A stretch of DNA of 64,000 nucleotides from Hyphomicrobiales bacterium (GTDB taxonomy: Bacteria; Pseudomonadota; Alphaproteobacteria; Rhizobiales; Methylopilaceae), in the NCBI GenBank assembly GCA_022842205.1, contig JALHQA010000005.1, forward strand, positions 190,094 to 254,093. The letters are read 5' to 3'. Position numbers and translations under genes: made by a program. Positions 1-8,413 of the stretch are shown here, piece after piece. The notes beneath the pieces are model-generated. The model was not told the DNA's origin and did not search any database. It saw only the letters and a program-made list of their open reading frames with translations. How positions within the stretch are numbered: the first letter of the stretch is position 1; each line of letters opens with the position of its first letter.

Positions 1-330
1 GGCGTCGTGGGAGACCGACGCGCAGCTTCCGGTGAACAAAGGTCTTCCCGCCAGCGAACGGCATGGTTTCACCGCCCCATTGGTGTAAATACGATAGAAT
101 GCTGTGGAGCGCCAATTTGTGAGTGGGTGCAGAGCGACCTGAAACGCCTCTACTCTGTTGAGGGTGCTGCCCCGCCGCTTCTATCTCACGACGAGCCCAT
201 CCACGAATTGGCATTGGCCGTGCGGCTTCTGATACGAAGACAGCTTTTCAGTTGAAAATCGTAAGAACCGTCATGGAAATAAAGGCTCTGTGACGTTTCG
301 CAGATAAAGCAAAGCCAGAGGTATCTGGTC

Positions 331-345
331 ATACCAGGTTGGTAT
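331..345. promoter_or_regulatory. Operator 1, upstream site of FAD oxidase copy A
   Basis: ATACCAGGTTGGTAT is a perfect 6-3-6 inverted repeat. A further TGGT half-site at 326-329 precedes it, as at several other sites of the family. It lies exactly 85 bp upstream of a second site at 416-430, and the same 85-bp spacing is found upstream of copy B. The binding protein is inferred to be the FadR-type GntR regulator encoded at 3498 and 32149. Confidence 0.7.
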
Positions 346-415
346 TAGTCGTTAGAAATAGGCCATGGAGGTGGGCGCGTGATTGACGGCTCACATAAAT
401 CGATGCTAATTGGGC

Positions 416-430
416 CTACCAATCTGGTAT
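416..430. promoter_or_regulatory. Operator 2, proximal site of FAD oxidase copy A
   Basis: CTACCAATCTGGTAT matches the ATACCA-N3-TGGTAT core in all but the first base. It ends 60 bp before the start codon at 491. The matching site in copy B (29967-29981) sits at nearly the same distance from its gene. Confidence 0.7.
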
Positions 431-490
431 ATCCGTGGCAGCTGCCTTCAGGCACTTACTGCAGGAAGGGCGCTGAAGAGGAATTATGCG

Positions 491-2092
491 ATGTCAGACC
501 GCAAGTTGAAGTTTTACGCGTGGGGATACGAAGACGAAATCGTCACTCCGGACGAGATCGCGGCAATGGAAAAGAAGTGGACGAAATATCTTGGAATCAA
601 GGAATTCAAGGTAACGCCTCCTCCTACCCTCGATGAGATCACTGTTCCTGCATCGCGTGTTAATCCGCCCGCCAGCCTCTCGCGTATTTGCACGACCGAG
701 AAGTATGAGCGCCTAGCGCACACCTATGGCAGCTCCGCGCACGATTACTCGCGCGCTTTTCGCCGCGATTTCAGTAATCCCCCCGACATAGTCGCCTATC
801 CCCGCAACGAACGGGATGTTCTTGATTTGCTGGATTGGTGCTCGAACGACAACATCGCCGTGACGCCTTATGGCGGCGGCTCAAGCGTTGTAGGCGGCGT
901 GGAACCAAGCCGCGACACCCGCTATGCAGGAACACTCTCTCTCGACCTGCGCTACCTCAACCAGGTTCTCGAAATCGACAAGGAATCCGAATGTGCCCGG
1001 GTTCAGGCTGGCATTTTCGGGCCGGAGCTCGAGCGCCAGCTCAAGCCGAGCGGCCTAACCATGCGCTTCTTCCTACAGTCGTTCGAATTCTCGACGCTCG
1101 GTGGGTGGATTGCCACCCGCGCGGCTGGTCATTACGCCACCATCGCCACCCAGATCGACGATCACGTGCAGAGCATGCGTGTCGCCACCCCTTCGGGAAT
1201 GTACGAATCGCGCCGCTTCCCGGTTTCGGGTGCTGGCCCGAATCCTGACCGTGCTTTCATCGGCTCCGAAGGTGCTCTTGGCGTCATTACAGAGGCGTGG
1301 ATCCGTTTGCGCAAGCGCCCGACCTATCGCAAATCCGTGACCGTGAAGTTCGCGGACTTCTACAAGGGTGCCGATGCCGTCCGGGTCATTTCCCAAAGCG
1401 GGCTTTATCCGGCTAACTGTCGTTTGATCGATGCTTTCGAAGCGGAGTTCAACGGCGCGGGCGATGGCACGCATTCCATCCTCGTTCTCGGCTTCGAATC
1501 GGCCGACCATCCTGTAGATCATTGGCTGGCCCGCGCGATCGAAATCTGCGGCGATTACGGCGGAGCCGCGGAAGTCCCCAACGCTGCGGAAAGTCACAAG
1601 GCGGGCTCAGCTGGCCAGTGGCGCGACACCTTCATCCGTGCGCCTTACTATCGGGAACACGCGATCGCGCGTGGCGTCATGCGCGAGACGTTCGAAACGT
1701 GTATCACGTGGGACCGCTTCAAGGACTTCCACCAGAACTTCACGGATGCGATGCGCAAGGCCGTTCAGGATGTAACTGGACGTCCGGGAACGGCGAGCTG
1801 CCGCTTCACTCACATCTATCCGGATGGCCCGGCGCCGTACTTCACCTATCACGGATTTGGCGATCAGAATCGTCTGGTGGAGCAGTTCTGGGATATCAAA
1901 CGAGCGATCTCGTCAGCGATGGTCTCCTTCGGAGGAACGATCACCCATCATCACGCTCTCGGGCGCGACCATCGCGAATGGTACGATCGCGAGCGTCCGG
2001 ATCTTTTCGCCAAAGCGTTCGGCGCGATGAAGTCCTCGCTTGATCCGCGCTGGATCCTGAATCCAGGAATCCACATCGACCCACCGAAGTAG
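491..2092 (+). CDS. FAD-linked oxidase, alkyl-DHAP-synthase-like (copy A)
   Basis: This is a 533-residue flavoprotein of the FAD-binding type 4 (PCMH/VAO) superfamily. The FAD-binding loop PYGGGSSVVGGVE lies at about residues 126-138, a GSEGALGVITEA block follows in the middle, and a HHHALGRDH stretch near residue 486 resembles the HHH motif of alkyldihydroxyacetonephosphate synthase. Ether-lipid synthesis is unlikely here; the context (Frc-like CoA-transferase, glycolate oxidase) suggests oxidation of a hydroxy acid or ether-type substrate, which is inference. The ATG at 491 was chosen because it matches the start and length of copy B at 30044 and has an AGAGGA-like ribosome site; the frame is open further upstream. 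By eye the two proteins differ at about 14 of 533 positions. Confidence 0.8.
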   Translation: MSDRKLKFYAWGYEDEIVTPDEIAAMEKKWTKYLGIKEFKVTPPPTLDEITVPASRVNPPASLSRICTTEKYERLAHTYGSSAHDYSRAFRRDFSNPPDIVAYPRNERDVLDLLDWCSNDNIAVTPYGGGSSVVGGVEPSRDTRYAGTLSLDLRYLNQVLEIDKESECARVQAGIFGPELERQLKPSGLTMRFFLQSFEFSTLGGWIATRAAGHYATIATQIDDHVQSMRVATPSGMYESRRFPVSGAGPNPDRAFIGSEGALGVITEAWIRLRKRPTYRKSVTVKFADFYKGADAVRVISQSGLYPANCRLIDAFEAEFNGAGDGTHSILVLGFESADHPVDHWLARAIEICGDYGGAAEVPNAAESHKAGSAGQWRDTFIRAPYYREHAIARGVMRETFETCITWDRFKDFHQNFTDAMRKAVQDVTGRPGTASCRFTHIYPDGPAPYFTYHGFGDQNRLVEQFWDIKRAISSAMVSFGGTITHHHALGRDHREWYDRERPDLFAKAFGAMKSSLDPRWILNPGIHIDPPK

Positions 2093-2104
2093 GTATGAAA
2101 TGGA

Positions 2105-2136
2105 AGCGGCTGTTGCGGGACGGCCGCTCCCTTTTT
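2105..2136 (+). terminator. Terminator after FAD oxidase copy A
   Basis: AGCGGC (2105-2110) pairs with GCCGCT (2123-2128) and a run of five T follows at 2132-2136. It separates the oxidase from the dehydrogenase gene, so the latter may be read at reduced level. Confidence 0.6.
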
Positions 2137-2172
2137 CAATTTCCAATCATAACCTCAAGAATGGGGTCTGCC

Positions 2173-3243
2173 ATGTCTGCCAAGATTCTCATTTTCGGGG
2201 CGTCCTACGGGTCGCTGCTCGCCACCAAACTCGCGCTTGCCGGTCATCACATCGATCTGCTGTGCCTGCCCGCCGAAGCCGACATCATCAACGCGGAAGG
2301 CACGGTCGTCCGTCTTCCGGTTCGCACTGAATCGGGACCGGACCAGGTGGAAATCCGTTCCCGCTCGCTGACGGGCAAGATCGCTGCGGTGACAGCCGAT
2401 AACTGCGATCCCTTGGCCTACGATCTCATCGGTCTGGCGATGCAGGAGCCGCAATACGGTCATCCCGCTATCCGCGAGCTTCTCGAAAAGGTCGCCAAGG
2501 CACGCAAGCCCTGCATGTCGATCATGAACATGCCGCCGCTTCCCTATCTGGCGCGCATTCCCGGACTCGACGTCAAGAAGCTCCGCCACTGCTTCACCAA
2601 GCCCGAAGTATGGGACAGCTTCGATCCCGCCTATCTCACGCTGTGCAGCCCCGATCCGCAGGCGTTCCGTCCGCCAGAGGAAAAGCCCAATGTGCTGCAG
2701 GTCACGCTGCCGACGAATTTCAAGGCGGCGCGGTTCGACTCCGATGATCTTACGGCGATGTTGCGCGGCATCGGCGAAAGCGTCGATGCCATCCGCTATC
2801 CGCACAATGGCAAGGACATCGAGCTTCCGGTGAAGCTGAAGGTGCACGACTCGATCTTCGTGCCGCTCGCCAAATGGGCGATGCTGCTCACCGGCAATTA
2901 CCGCTGCGTCCAGAAGGATGGGCCGCGCTCGATCCGCGATGCGGTCCATACGGATGTCGCGCAGTCGAAGGCAATCTACGAGTGGGTGCAGAAAGTCTGC
3001 ATCGCCGCCGGTGCGTCGCCGGACGACATGGTTCCGTTCGAGAAATATGCCCGTGCCGCGGAAGGGCTGACGAAGCCGTCCTCCGCTGCGCGTGCGCTTT
3101 TCGCCGGTGCGCCGAACATCGAGCGCGTCGATCTTCTGGTCCAGGGCGTTGCGGCGCAGCTGGGCATGAAGAACCCGACCGTCGATGAAACCGTCGCACT
3201 CATCAATTCGAGACTGGAGCTGAACCGGCAGAAAGCCGCCTGA
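2173..3243 (+). CDS. Ketopantoate-reductase-like NAD(P) dehydrogenase (copy A)
   Basis: This 356-residue protein opens with a Rossmann nucleotide loop (GASYGS, residues 9-14) and has the all-helical C-terminal half expected of the 2-dehydropantoate 2-reductase / opine dehydrogenase superfamily, including an SSAARALFAG segment. The physiological substrate is not panE's in any obvious way; the gene sits in a catabolic unit with an FAD oxidase and an Frc-like transferase, suggesting reversible reduction of a 2-keto or related acid. The start at 2173 was preferred over 2161 because it gives the same 356-residue length as the copy at 62224-63294 and has GGGG six bases upstream. A scrap of a third copy lies at 31706-31923. 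Confidence 0.65.
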   Translation: MSAKILIFGASYGSLLATKLALAGHHIDLLCLPAEADIINAEGTVVRLPVRTESGPDQVEIRSRSLTGKIAAVTADNCDPLAYDLIGLAMQEPQYGHPAIRELLEKVAKARKPCMSIMNMPPLPYLARIPGLDVKKLRHCFTKPEVWDSFDPAYLTLCSPDPQAFRPPEEKPNVLQVTLPTNFKAARFDSDDLTAMLRGIGESVDAIRYPHNGKDIELPVKLKVHDSIFVPLAKWAMLLTGNYRCVQKDGPRSIRDAVHTDVAQSKAIYEWVQKVCIAAGASPDDMVPFEKYARAAEGLTKPSSAARALFAGAPNIERVDLLVQGVAAQLGMKNPTVDETVALINSRLELNRQKAA

Positions 3244-3283
3244 ACTCCTCTTCGCTCCTTTGGTCCCTCCCGACCACACCTCG

Positions 3284-3316
3284 CGCCCCGGCTTCGGCCG
3301 GGGCGTCATTTTTTTA
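3284..3316 (+). terminator. Strong intrinsic terminator after dehydrogenase copy A
   Basis: A 9-bp GC stem (CGCCCCGGC) closes a stable TTCG tetraloop and pairs with GCCGGGGCG, then seven T follow at 3309-3315. It insulates the regulator gene that follows. Confidence 0.85.
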
Positions 3317-3390
3317 GGACCGAAGGACGTGCCGGAGCGCATGCCGCAGCTAACAGGCAGGATTCCTTGAAAACTACATCGCTGCCTCCG

Positions 3391-3405
3391 CCTCCATATT
3401 GGTAT
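3391..3405. promoter_or_regulatory. Operator 3, before regulator copy A
   Basis: CCTCCATATTGGTAT has a perfect right half and a degenerate left half; the right side continues into TACCA (3406-3410), giving a second overlapping TGGTATTACCA palindrome. It lies about 90 bp upstream of the regulator start, which suggests autoregulation. Confidence 0.6.
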
Positions 3406-3497
3406 TACCAGACCGGAGTTGATATGATGATGCGTTCACAGAGTGAGCGATGACGTCCGGCTTGGCCAGTTCCGAACCACGTGAGGGGAATGTCGCA

Positions 3498-4235
3498 ATG
3501 CAACAAGCGTCGTTGGTCGCTATCGGCAACATAATGTCTCTGGTGCGCGCAAAGCGCATCGAGGCCGGCGAGCGGCTTCCGTCGGAGCGCGATCTAGCTG
3601 AGCGTTTCGACATGAGCCGTGGTGTAATACGTGAGGCGCTGGCGACTTTGGAAGTCATGCGGTTTATCGAGCGGCGGCCAAACTCCGGCATCTACCTACG
3701 CGACACCGAAGTCGAAGGAAGCTTTGAGGCGCTTGTGTTGCAGGCTCATCTCGGTCTCCCGTTGAAAACATCCGAAATCGTACAGGCGCTCGAGATGAGA
3801 CGCATAATGGAGGTGCAGGCAATCCGACTGGCATGCGAACGCGCGACGGCCAAGGATTTGAAGGGCATCCGTTCGATTCTGGAAGAGGCCGACAAGCGGA
3901 TTAAGGATGGAAAAACGATCGAGGCGCAAGATCAGAGTTTCCACCTCGCTATTGTTGCGGCCACGAAGAACGAAGTTTTCTTACGGGTCGTGAATGCATT
4001 TTATGAAGTCTCTCGTCCCCGGCGCAAAGTGTATTTCCAGAACCTCGACAGATCAGCGCTTTCGAGCCGGGATCACTACAAAATCTATGAAGCCCTCGAG
4101 AAGGGAGACGCGGATGCCGCCGCCGAGGCGATGGAGCACCATCTTCTAAGTGCCGCTGCGCACTGGAAGGACCTGCTCGCCGCAAATCCGCGCCAGCTCA
4201 AGCAGTTTGGTCAGGATAGTTCCGACGAAGACTGA
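3498..4235 (+). CDS. FadR-type GntR transcriptional regulator (copy A)
   Basis: This 245-residue regulator has a GntR winged helix (ERLPSERDLAERF and SRGVIREALATLE, about residues 25-52) followed by an FCD ligand domain with the usual Asp/His residues (DQSFH, HY, HH). The start at 3498 matches the copy at 32149 and has GAGGGGAA upstream; a longer in-frame start exists at 3450. By eye the first 99 residues are identical between the copies and all of about 18 differences are in the FCD domain. An operator lies in its leader, so it probably represses itself and the other units carrying the same palindrome. The effector is unknown; FCD regulators usually bind small organic acids. Confidence 0.9.
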   Translation: MQQASLVAIGNIMSLVRAKRIEAGERLPSERDLAERFDMSRGVIREALATLEVMRFIERRPNSGIYLRDTEVEGSFEALVLQAHLGLPLKTSEIVQALEMRRIMEVQAIRLACERATAKDLKGIRSILEEADKRIKDGKTIEAQDQSFHLAIVAATKNEVFLRVVNAFYEVSRPRRKVYFQNLDRSALSSRDHYKIYEALEKGDADAAAEAMEHHLLSAAAHWKDLLAANPRQLKQFGQDSSDED

Positions 4236-4418
4236 CTGTTAGGTGTCTTCGGTGCCGCACTGTTTTGGGCCCATTCTACGGACTTAATGTCGGATACGCA
4301 TGAGGCATGTGCCGCGCACGACGGTTGCCGCATAGGGCGTCAGCCGTCCATGGATTTCTAAGCCTGCAGCTTTTGGACATGCGACGATTAGCTTGGATTC
4401 GACCTGCGAAAAGTGGTA

Positions 4419-4433
4419 ATACCATATTGGTAT
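4419..4433. promoter_or_regulatory. Operator 4, before frc copy A and glcDEF
   Basis: ATACCATATTGGTAT is a perfect 6-3-6 palindrome with an extra TGGT at 4414-4417. A possible -35 element (TTCGAC, 4398-4403) lies 21 bp before the core, so the core would cover the -10 region (TACCAT). It ends 24 bp before the frc start codon. Confidence 0.75.
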
Positions 4434-4457
4434 CCCCAATCGACGCGGGAAGAATAT

Positions 4458-5711
4458 ATGGGCAAGGCATTAGACGGAGTTCGCATACTGGACTTCACGC
4501 ATGTTCAGTCTGGACCGACCTGCACGCAGCTTCTGGCGTGGTTTGGGGCGGATGTGATCAAGGTTGAGCGTCCGGGCGAGGGCGACATCACGCGCTCGCA
4601 GCTGCGCGACGTGCCGAACGCGGACAGTCTTTATTTCACGATGCTGAATTCGAACAAGCGTTCGATCACGCTCAACACCAAGAACGCGGCGGGTAAGTTC
4701 GTTCTTGAGGAACTGATCAAGATCTGTGACGTGATGGTCGAGAATTTCGCCCCGGGCGCGCTCGATCGCATGGGCTTTCCGTGGGAGACGATCCACAAGA
4801 TCAACCCGAAGATCATCGTCGCGTCGGTGAAGGGCTTCGGCCCCGGCCCGTTCGAGGACTGCAAGGTCTATGAGAACGTGGCGCAATGCACCGGTGGCTC
4901 CGCGTCGACGACGGGCTTCCGCGACGGGCTGCCGCTCGTCACAGGTGCGCAGATCGGCGACTCCGGAACGGGTTTGCATCTGGCGCTCGGCATCGTCACG
5001 GCGCTCTACCAGCGCACGAAGACCGGCAAAGGGCAGAAGGTGCTGTGCGCGATGCAGGACTCGGTGCTGAATCTTTGCCGCGTGAAGATGCGTGACCAGC
5101 AACGCCTCGCGCACGGCCCGCTGGTGGAATACAGCCAGCACGGCGAAGACGTTCCGTTCGGCGACGCGGTTCCGCGCGCGGGCAATGACTCGGGCGGCGG
5201 TCAGCCGGGGCGCATCCTGAAGTGCAAAGGCTGGGAGACCGATCCCAACGCCTACATCTATTTCATAACCCAGGCCCAGGTCTGGAAGCAGGTCTGCGAA
5301 GTCATCGGCAGGCCGGAATGGGTGGAGCATCCCGACTACGCAAAGCTCGCGGGGCGTCTGCCGCGTCTCAACGAGATCTTCGGCGAGATCGAGAAGTGGA
5401 CGATGACCAAGACCAAGTTCGAGGCGATGGAAATCCTCAACAAGTTCGACATTCCGTGCGGTCCGATCCTGTCCATGAAGGAGATCGCCGAGGACCAGTC
5501 GCTCTATGCGACCGGCACCCTGGTTGAGGTCGAGCATCCGGTGCGTGGTACGTACATCACGGTCGGCAACCCGATCAAGCTGTCGGATAACGACGTTCCG
5601 GTTGAGCGATCACCGCTGCTCGGCGAGCACACCGACGAGATCCTCAAGGGGCTTCTCAAGTTCGACCAAGCCACCATCGACGTCATCAAGGCCTCCGGCG
5701 CGACGGGATAG
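4458..5711 (+). CDS. frc: Formyl-CoA:oxalate CoA-transferase-like enzyme (copy A)
   Basis: This 417-residue class III (CaiB-type) CoA-transferase keeps the family's catalytic aspartate in IGDSGTG (Asp168; Asp169 in the Oxalobacter enzyme) and the glycine-rich loop, here SGGGQPG at about 245-251, followed by [17 protein letters not shown], which closely recalls Frc. Frc moves CoA between formyl-CoA and oxalate, but no oxalyl-CoA decarboxylase is in the window, so the acid used may differ. The start at 4458 matches the length of copy B. The glycolate oxidase genes follow in the same direction after 80 bp and are probably cotranscribed. Copy B at 33132 is about 88% identical by eye. Confidence 0.8.
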   Translation: MGKALDGVRILDFTHVQSGPTCTQLLAWFGADVIKVERPGEGDITRSQLRDVPNADSLYFTMLNSNKRSITLNTKNAAGKFVLEELIKICDVMVENFAPGALDRMGFPWETIHKINPKIIVASVKGFGPGPFEDCKVYENVAQCTGGSASTTGFRDGLPLVTGAQIGDSGTGLHLALGIVTALYQRTKTGKGQKVLCAMQDSVLNLCRVKMRDQQRLAHGPLVEYSQHGEDVPFGDAVPRAGNDSGGGQPGRILKCKGWETDPNAYIYFITQAQVWKQVCEVIGRPEWVEHPDYAKLAGRLPRLNEIFGEIEKWTMTKTKFEAMEILNKFDIPCGPILSMKEIAEDQSLYATGTLVEVEHPVRGTYITVGNPIKLSDNDVPVERSPLLGEHTDEILKGLLKFDQATIDVIKASGATG

Positions 5712-5791
5712 ATCCGGAGGTCGCCCGACAGAGTGATAGGCAAGCGATTAGAACCGATAAGTATCCGAGTGTTGGAAGCAGGACGCCCGTC

Positions 5792-7234
5792 ATGAGTGCC
5801 ATCGCCTTTCCCCCCGTCGACGCGGCCATTGTCGCGCGCCGCCCCGAGATAATCGCGGGTCTTGCTAAGCTGGTCGAGCCGGCCGGCCTCATCACGTCCG
5901 AAGCCGAGCTGCGGGCCTATGAGACCGACGGCCTGACCGCCTATCGCCGCATGCCGCTCGCGGTGGTGCTGCCCGCGACGACGGAAGAGGTCAGCCGCGT
6001 GATGGCATTCTGCCACGCAAACGGCGTCAAGGTCGTGCCGCGCGGCGCGGGCACCTCGCTTGCTGGCGGCGCCATCGCGCATGAAGACGCCATCATCATC
6101 GGTATCTCGCGCATGAGCCGCGTGATCGAGATCGACTATCCCAACCGCTGCATGCGCGTCGAAGCCGGCATCACCAATCTTGCGATTACCGCCGCGGTGT
6201 CTCCCGACGGATTCTTCTACGCGCCCGACCCGTCTTCGCAACTCGCCTGCACCATCGCCGGGAACATCGGCATGAACTCGGGCGGCGCCCACTGCCTGAA
6301 ATACGGCGTCACGACAAATAATCTGCTCGGCGTCAAGCTCGTCCTGATCGACGGCACCGTGGTCGAGATTGGCGGCGGAGCGCTCGACAGCGCGGGGCTC
6401 GACCTGCTCGGCCTGATTGTCGGCTCCGAGGGCCAGCTCGGTGTCGTGACCGAAGCGACGGTGCGGATCATCCGCACGCCCGAAGCCGTGCAGCCGGTTC
6501 TGTTTGGTTTCGACACCTCGGAGGACGCCGGCCGCTGCGTCGCCGCCATTATCGAAAGCGGGATCATTCCCGTCGCCATCGAATTCATGGACAAGCCCGC
6601 GATCGAGATCTGCGAGGCCTACGCCAAGGCCGGCTATCCGCTCGATGTCGGCGCCCTGCTCATCGTCGAGGTCGAAGGGCTTCCGACCGACATCGCGGCG
6701 CAGCTGGCGAAGATCGTCGAGATCGCTCGGCTGCACGATGTCCGCGTCGTCCGGGAATCGCAGTCGGCGATGGAAGCGGCACTCATCTGGAAGGGCCGGA
6801 AGTCCGCCTTCGGCGCGACAGGGCGCATCGCCGACTATATCTGCATGGACGGCACCGTACCGACAAGCCAGCTTTCCTATGTGCTGAAACGCACGGGCGA
6901 GATCGTCGAGAGCTACGGGCTGCGCGTCGCCAACGTCTTCCATGCCGGAGACGGCAACATGCACCCGCTCATCATGTACGACATCAACGATCCGGACGAG
7001 CAGCGCAAGGCCGAGGACGCCGGCAACGACATCCTGCGCCTTTGCGTCGAGGTCGGCGGCTGCCTCACCGGCGAGCACGGCGTCGGGATCGAGAAGCGCG
7101 ACCTGATGCATCACCAGTTCAGCGAAGCGGACCTTGCGCAGCAGATGCGCATCCGTGCGGTGTTCGACCGGGGGTGGCTGCTCAATCCGGCGAAGGTTTT
7201 CCCGCTCGAATCCCGGCATCTGGAAACCGTCTGA
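5792..7234 (+). CDS. glcD: Glycolate oxidase FAD subunit GlcD
   Basis: This 480-residue protein has the FAD-binding PCMH loop PRGAGTSLAGG (about 83-93), the GSEGQLGVVTEA block and the C-terminal FHAGDGNMHP and GGCLTGEHGVGIEK motifs typical of GlcD/D-lactate dehydrogenase flavoproteins. With GlcE and GlcF it oxidises glycolate to glyoxylate at the inner membrane. It begins the glcDEF block; its stop codon overlaps the glcE start (TGATG). Control is probably through operator 4 upstream of frc. Confidence 0.92.
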   Translation: MSAIAFPPVDAAIVARRPEIIAGLAKLVEPAGLITSEAELRAYETDGLTAYRRMPLAVVLPATTEEVSRVMAFCHANGVKVVPRGAGTSLAGGAIAHEDAIIIGISRMSRVIEIDYPNRCMRVEAGITNLAITAAVSPDGFFYAPDPSSQLACTIAGNIGMNSGGAHCLKYGVTTNNLLGVKLVLIDGTVVEIGGGALDSAGLDLLGLIVGSEGQLGVVTEATVRIIRTPEAVQPVLFGFDTSEDAGRCVAAIIESGIIPVAIEFMDKPAIEICEAYAKAGYPLDVGALLIVEVEGLPTDIAAQLAKIVEIARLHDVRVVRESQSAMEAALIWKGRKSAFGATGRIADYICMDGTVPTSQLSYVLKRTGEIVESYGLRVANVFHAGDGNMHPLIMYDINDPDEQRKAEDAGNDILRLCVEVGGCLTGEHGVGIEKRDLMHHQFSEADLAQQMRIRAVFDRGWLLNPAKVFPLESRHLETV

Positions 7235-8412
7235 TGGGACACGTCTTTACGCCACAGAGTGAGAGCGAAGCTGCCGATGTTATCCGCGGGCTGACCGCTC
7301 CGGTATCGATTCGGGGATCGAGCACCCGCAGCGGGTTTGGCCGGCACGTCGAGGCAGACGACGTGCTTTCGACACGCGGTCTCGACGGCATCGTGTTCTA
7401 CGAGCCCGCCGAAATGATGATGTCGGTGCACGCGGGAACGCCGGTTTCGCTTGTCGAGCAGACGCTCGAGGAAAAGGGACAAATGTTGCCCTTCGAACCG
7501 GGCGATCATCGGCGTCTGTACGGCACGAACGGAGAGCCGACCTTCGGCGCGGTCGCGGCCGCGAACATTTCCGGCCCGCGCCGTATCCAGGCGGGCGCGG
7601 CGCGCGACAGCATTGTCGGCCTTCGCTTCGTCAACGGTCGGGGCGAGATTATCAAATCGGGCGGCCGGGTGATGAAGAACGTCACCGGGCTGGATCTTGT
7701 GAAACTCTATTGCGGTTCCTACGGCTCTCTCGGCATCCTGACCGAGATCACGTTCAAGGTCCTGCCGCGGCCGGAACGGGTATGGACGCTTGTTCTGGAC
7801 GGGCTTGGCGATAGTGAAGCTATCAAAGCGCTGACCGCGGCCATGGGCTCGCCTTTCGAGATATCGGGCGCGGCGCACCTGCCTGCGCATGGCGGCGCGC
7901 CGTCGCGGACCTTGCTGCGTCTTGAGGGCATGGCGGCTTCGGTCCGTGACCGGATGACGGCATTGCAGACATTCCTGGCGGACCCGGCTCCGAGCCGTGT
8001 TGTCGACGGCGAGGAAACGATATCGCTATGGCGCGATGTCCGCGACGGCGCTTTCGTGGCGATGCCATCCGGCAACGCCGTCTGGCGCGTGTCGGTCAAG
8101 CCCACGGACGGCCCTACCCTGATCGCCGCGCTCTCGAATGCTCCGCCCGAGCGCTATTTGTTCGATTGGTCCGGCGGCCTCGTCTGGTTGTCGATGCCCA
8201 TCACCGGCGATGCCGGCGCGGCAGCGATCCGCGCCGCGCTGACCGGTCTCGGCGGCCATGCCACACTCATCCGGGCACCGGACGACATAAGGCGGAGCGT
8301 CGATGTGTTCCAACCGCTGCCCGAGGCCCTGATGAAGATCGCGGCCGGCCTCAAGCACAGCAGCGATCCGCGCCGGCTGTTCAATCCCGGCATCATGTAT
8401 CCGGGCATCTGA
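7234..8412 (+). CDS. glcE: Glycolate oxidase FAD-binding subunit GlcE
   Basis: This is a 392-residue PCMH-domain protein. GlcE family features include IRGSSTRSGFGR near the N terminus, FGAVAAANISGPRRIQAGAARD in the middle and a C-terminal SSDPRRLFNPG. It lacks the long GlcD-type oxidase domain, as expected for GlcE. The ATG at 7234 overlaps the glcD stop by one base; the frame is open much further upstream inside glcD but that portion is only a shadow. Confidence 0.9.
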   Translation: MGHVFTPQSESEAADVIRGLTAPVSIRGSSTRSGFGRHVEADDVLSTRGLDGIVFYEPAEMMMSVHAGTPVSLVEQTLEEKGQMLPFEPGDHRRLYGTNGEPTFGAVAAANISGPRRIQAGAARDSIVGLRFVNGRGEIIKSGGRVMKNVTGLDLVKLYCGSYGSLGILTEITFKVLPRPERVWTLVLDGLGDSEAIKALTAAMGSPFEISGAAHLPAHGGAPSRTLLRLEGMAASVRDRMTALQTFLADPAPSRVVDGEETISLWRDVRDGAFVAMPSGNAVWRVSVKPTDGPTLIAALSNAPPERYLFDWSGGLVWLSMPITGDAGAAAIRAALTGLGGHATLIRAPDDIRRSVDVFQPLPEALMKIAAGLKHSSDPRRLFNPGIMYPGI

Positions 8413-8413
8413 C

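Larger units (their letters stand above)
1..490. other. Left-edge stretch without a recognised gene
   Basis: I see no recognisable complete gene here. A frame open from base 2 to a TAA at 86-88 could be the last 28 residues of a gene entering from the left, but I do not recognise it. An open frame at 7-255 has no family feature I know. The useful content is at the right end: two operator-like palindromes (331-345 and 416-430) and the leader of the FAD oxidase gene that starts at 491. Confidence 0.5.

Noticed and set aside
7..255. An 82-codon plus-strand frame at the left edge
   Set aside because: No motif, no clear ribosome site and no conserved neighbour; left as undescribed sequence.
491..2092. 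A true alkyl-dihydroxyacetonephosphate synthase for ether lipids
   Set aside because: Motifs are shared with the wider flavoprotein family, and the operon context is catabolic with no acyl-DHAP genes nearby.
5504..7219. A 571-codon minus-strand frame
   Set aside because: It is the shadow of glcD and the frc 3' end; no family motif was found in it. The same applies to frames opposite frc (4470-5537 and 33144-34430) and opposite the dehydrogenase (2155-3342).
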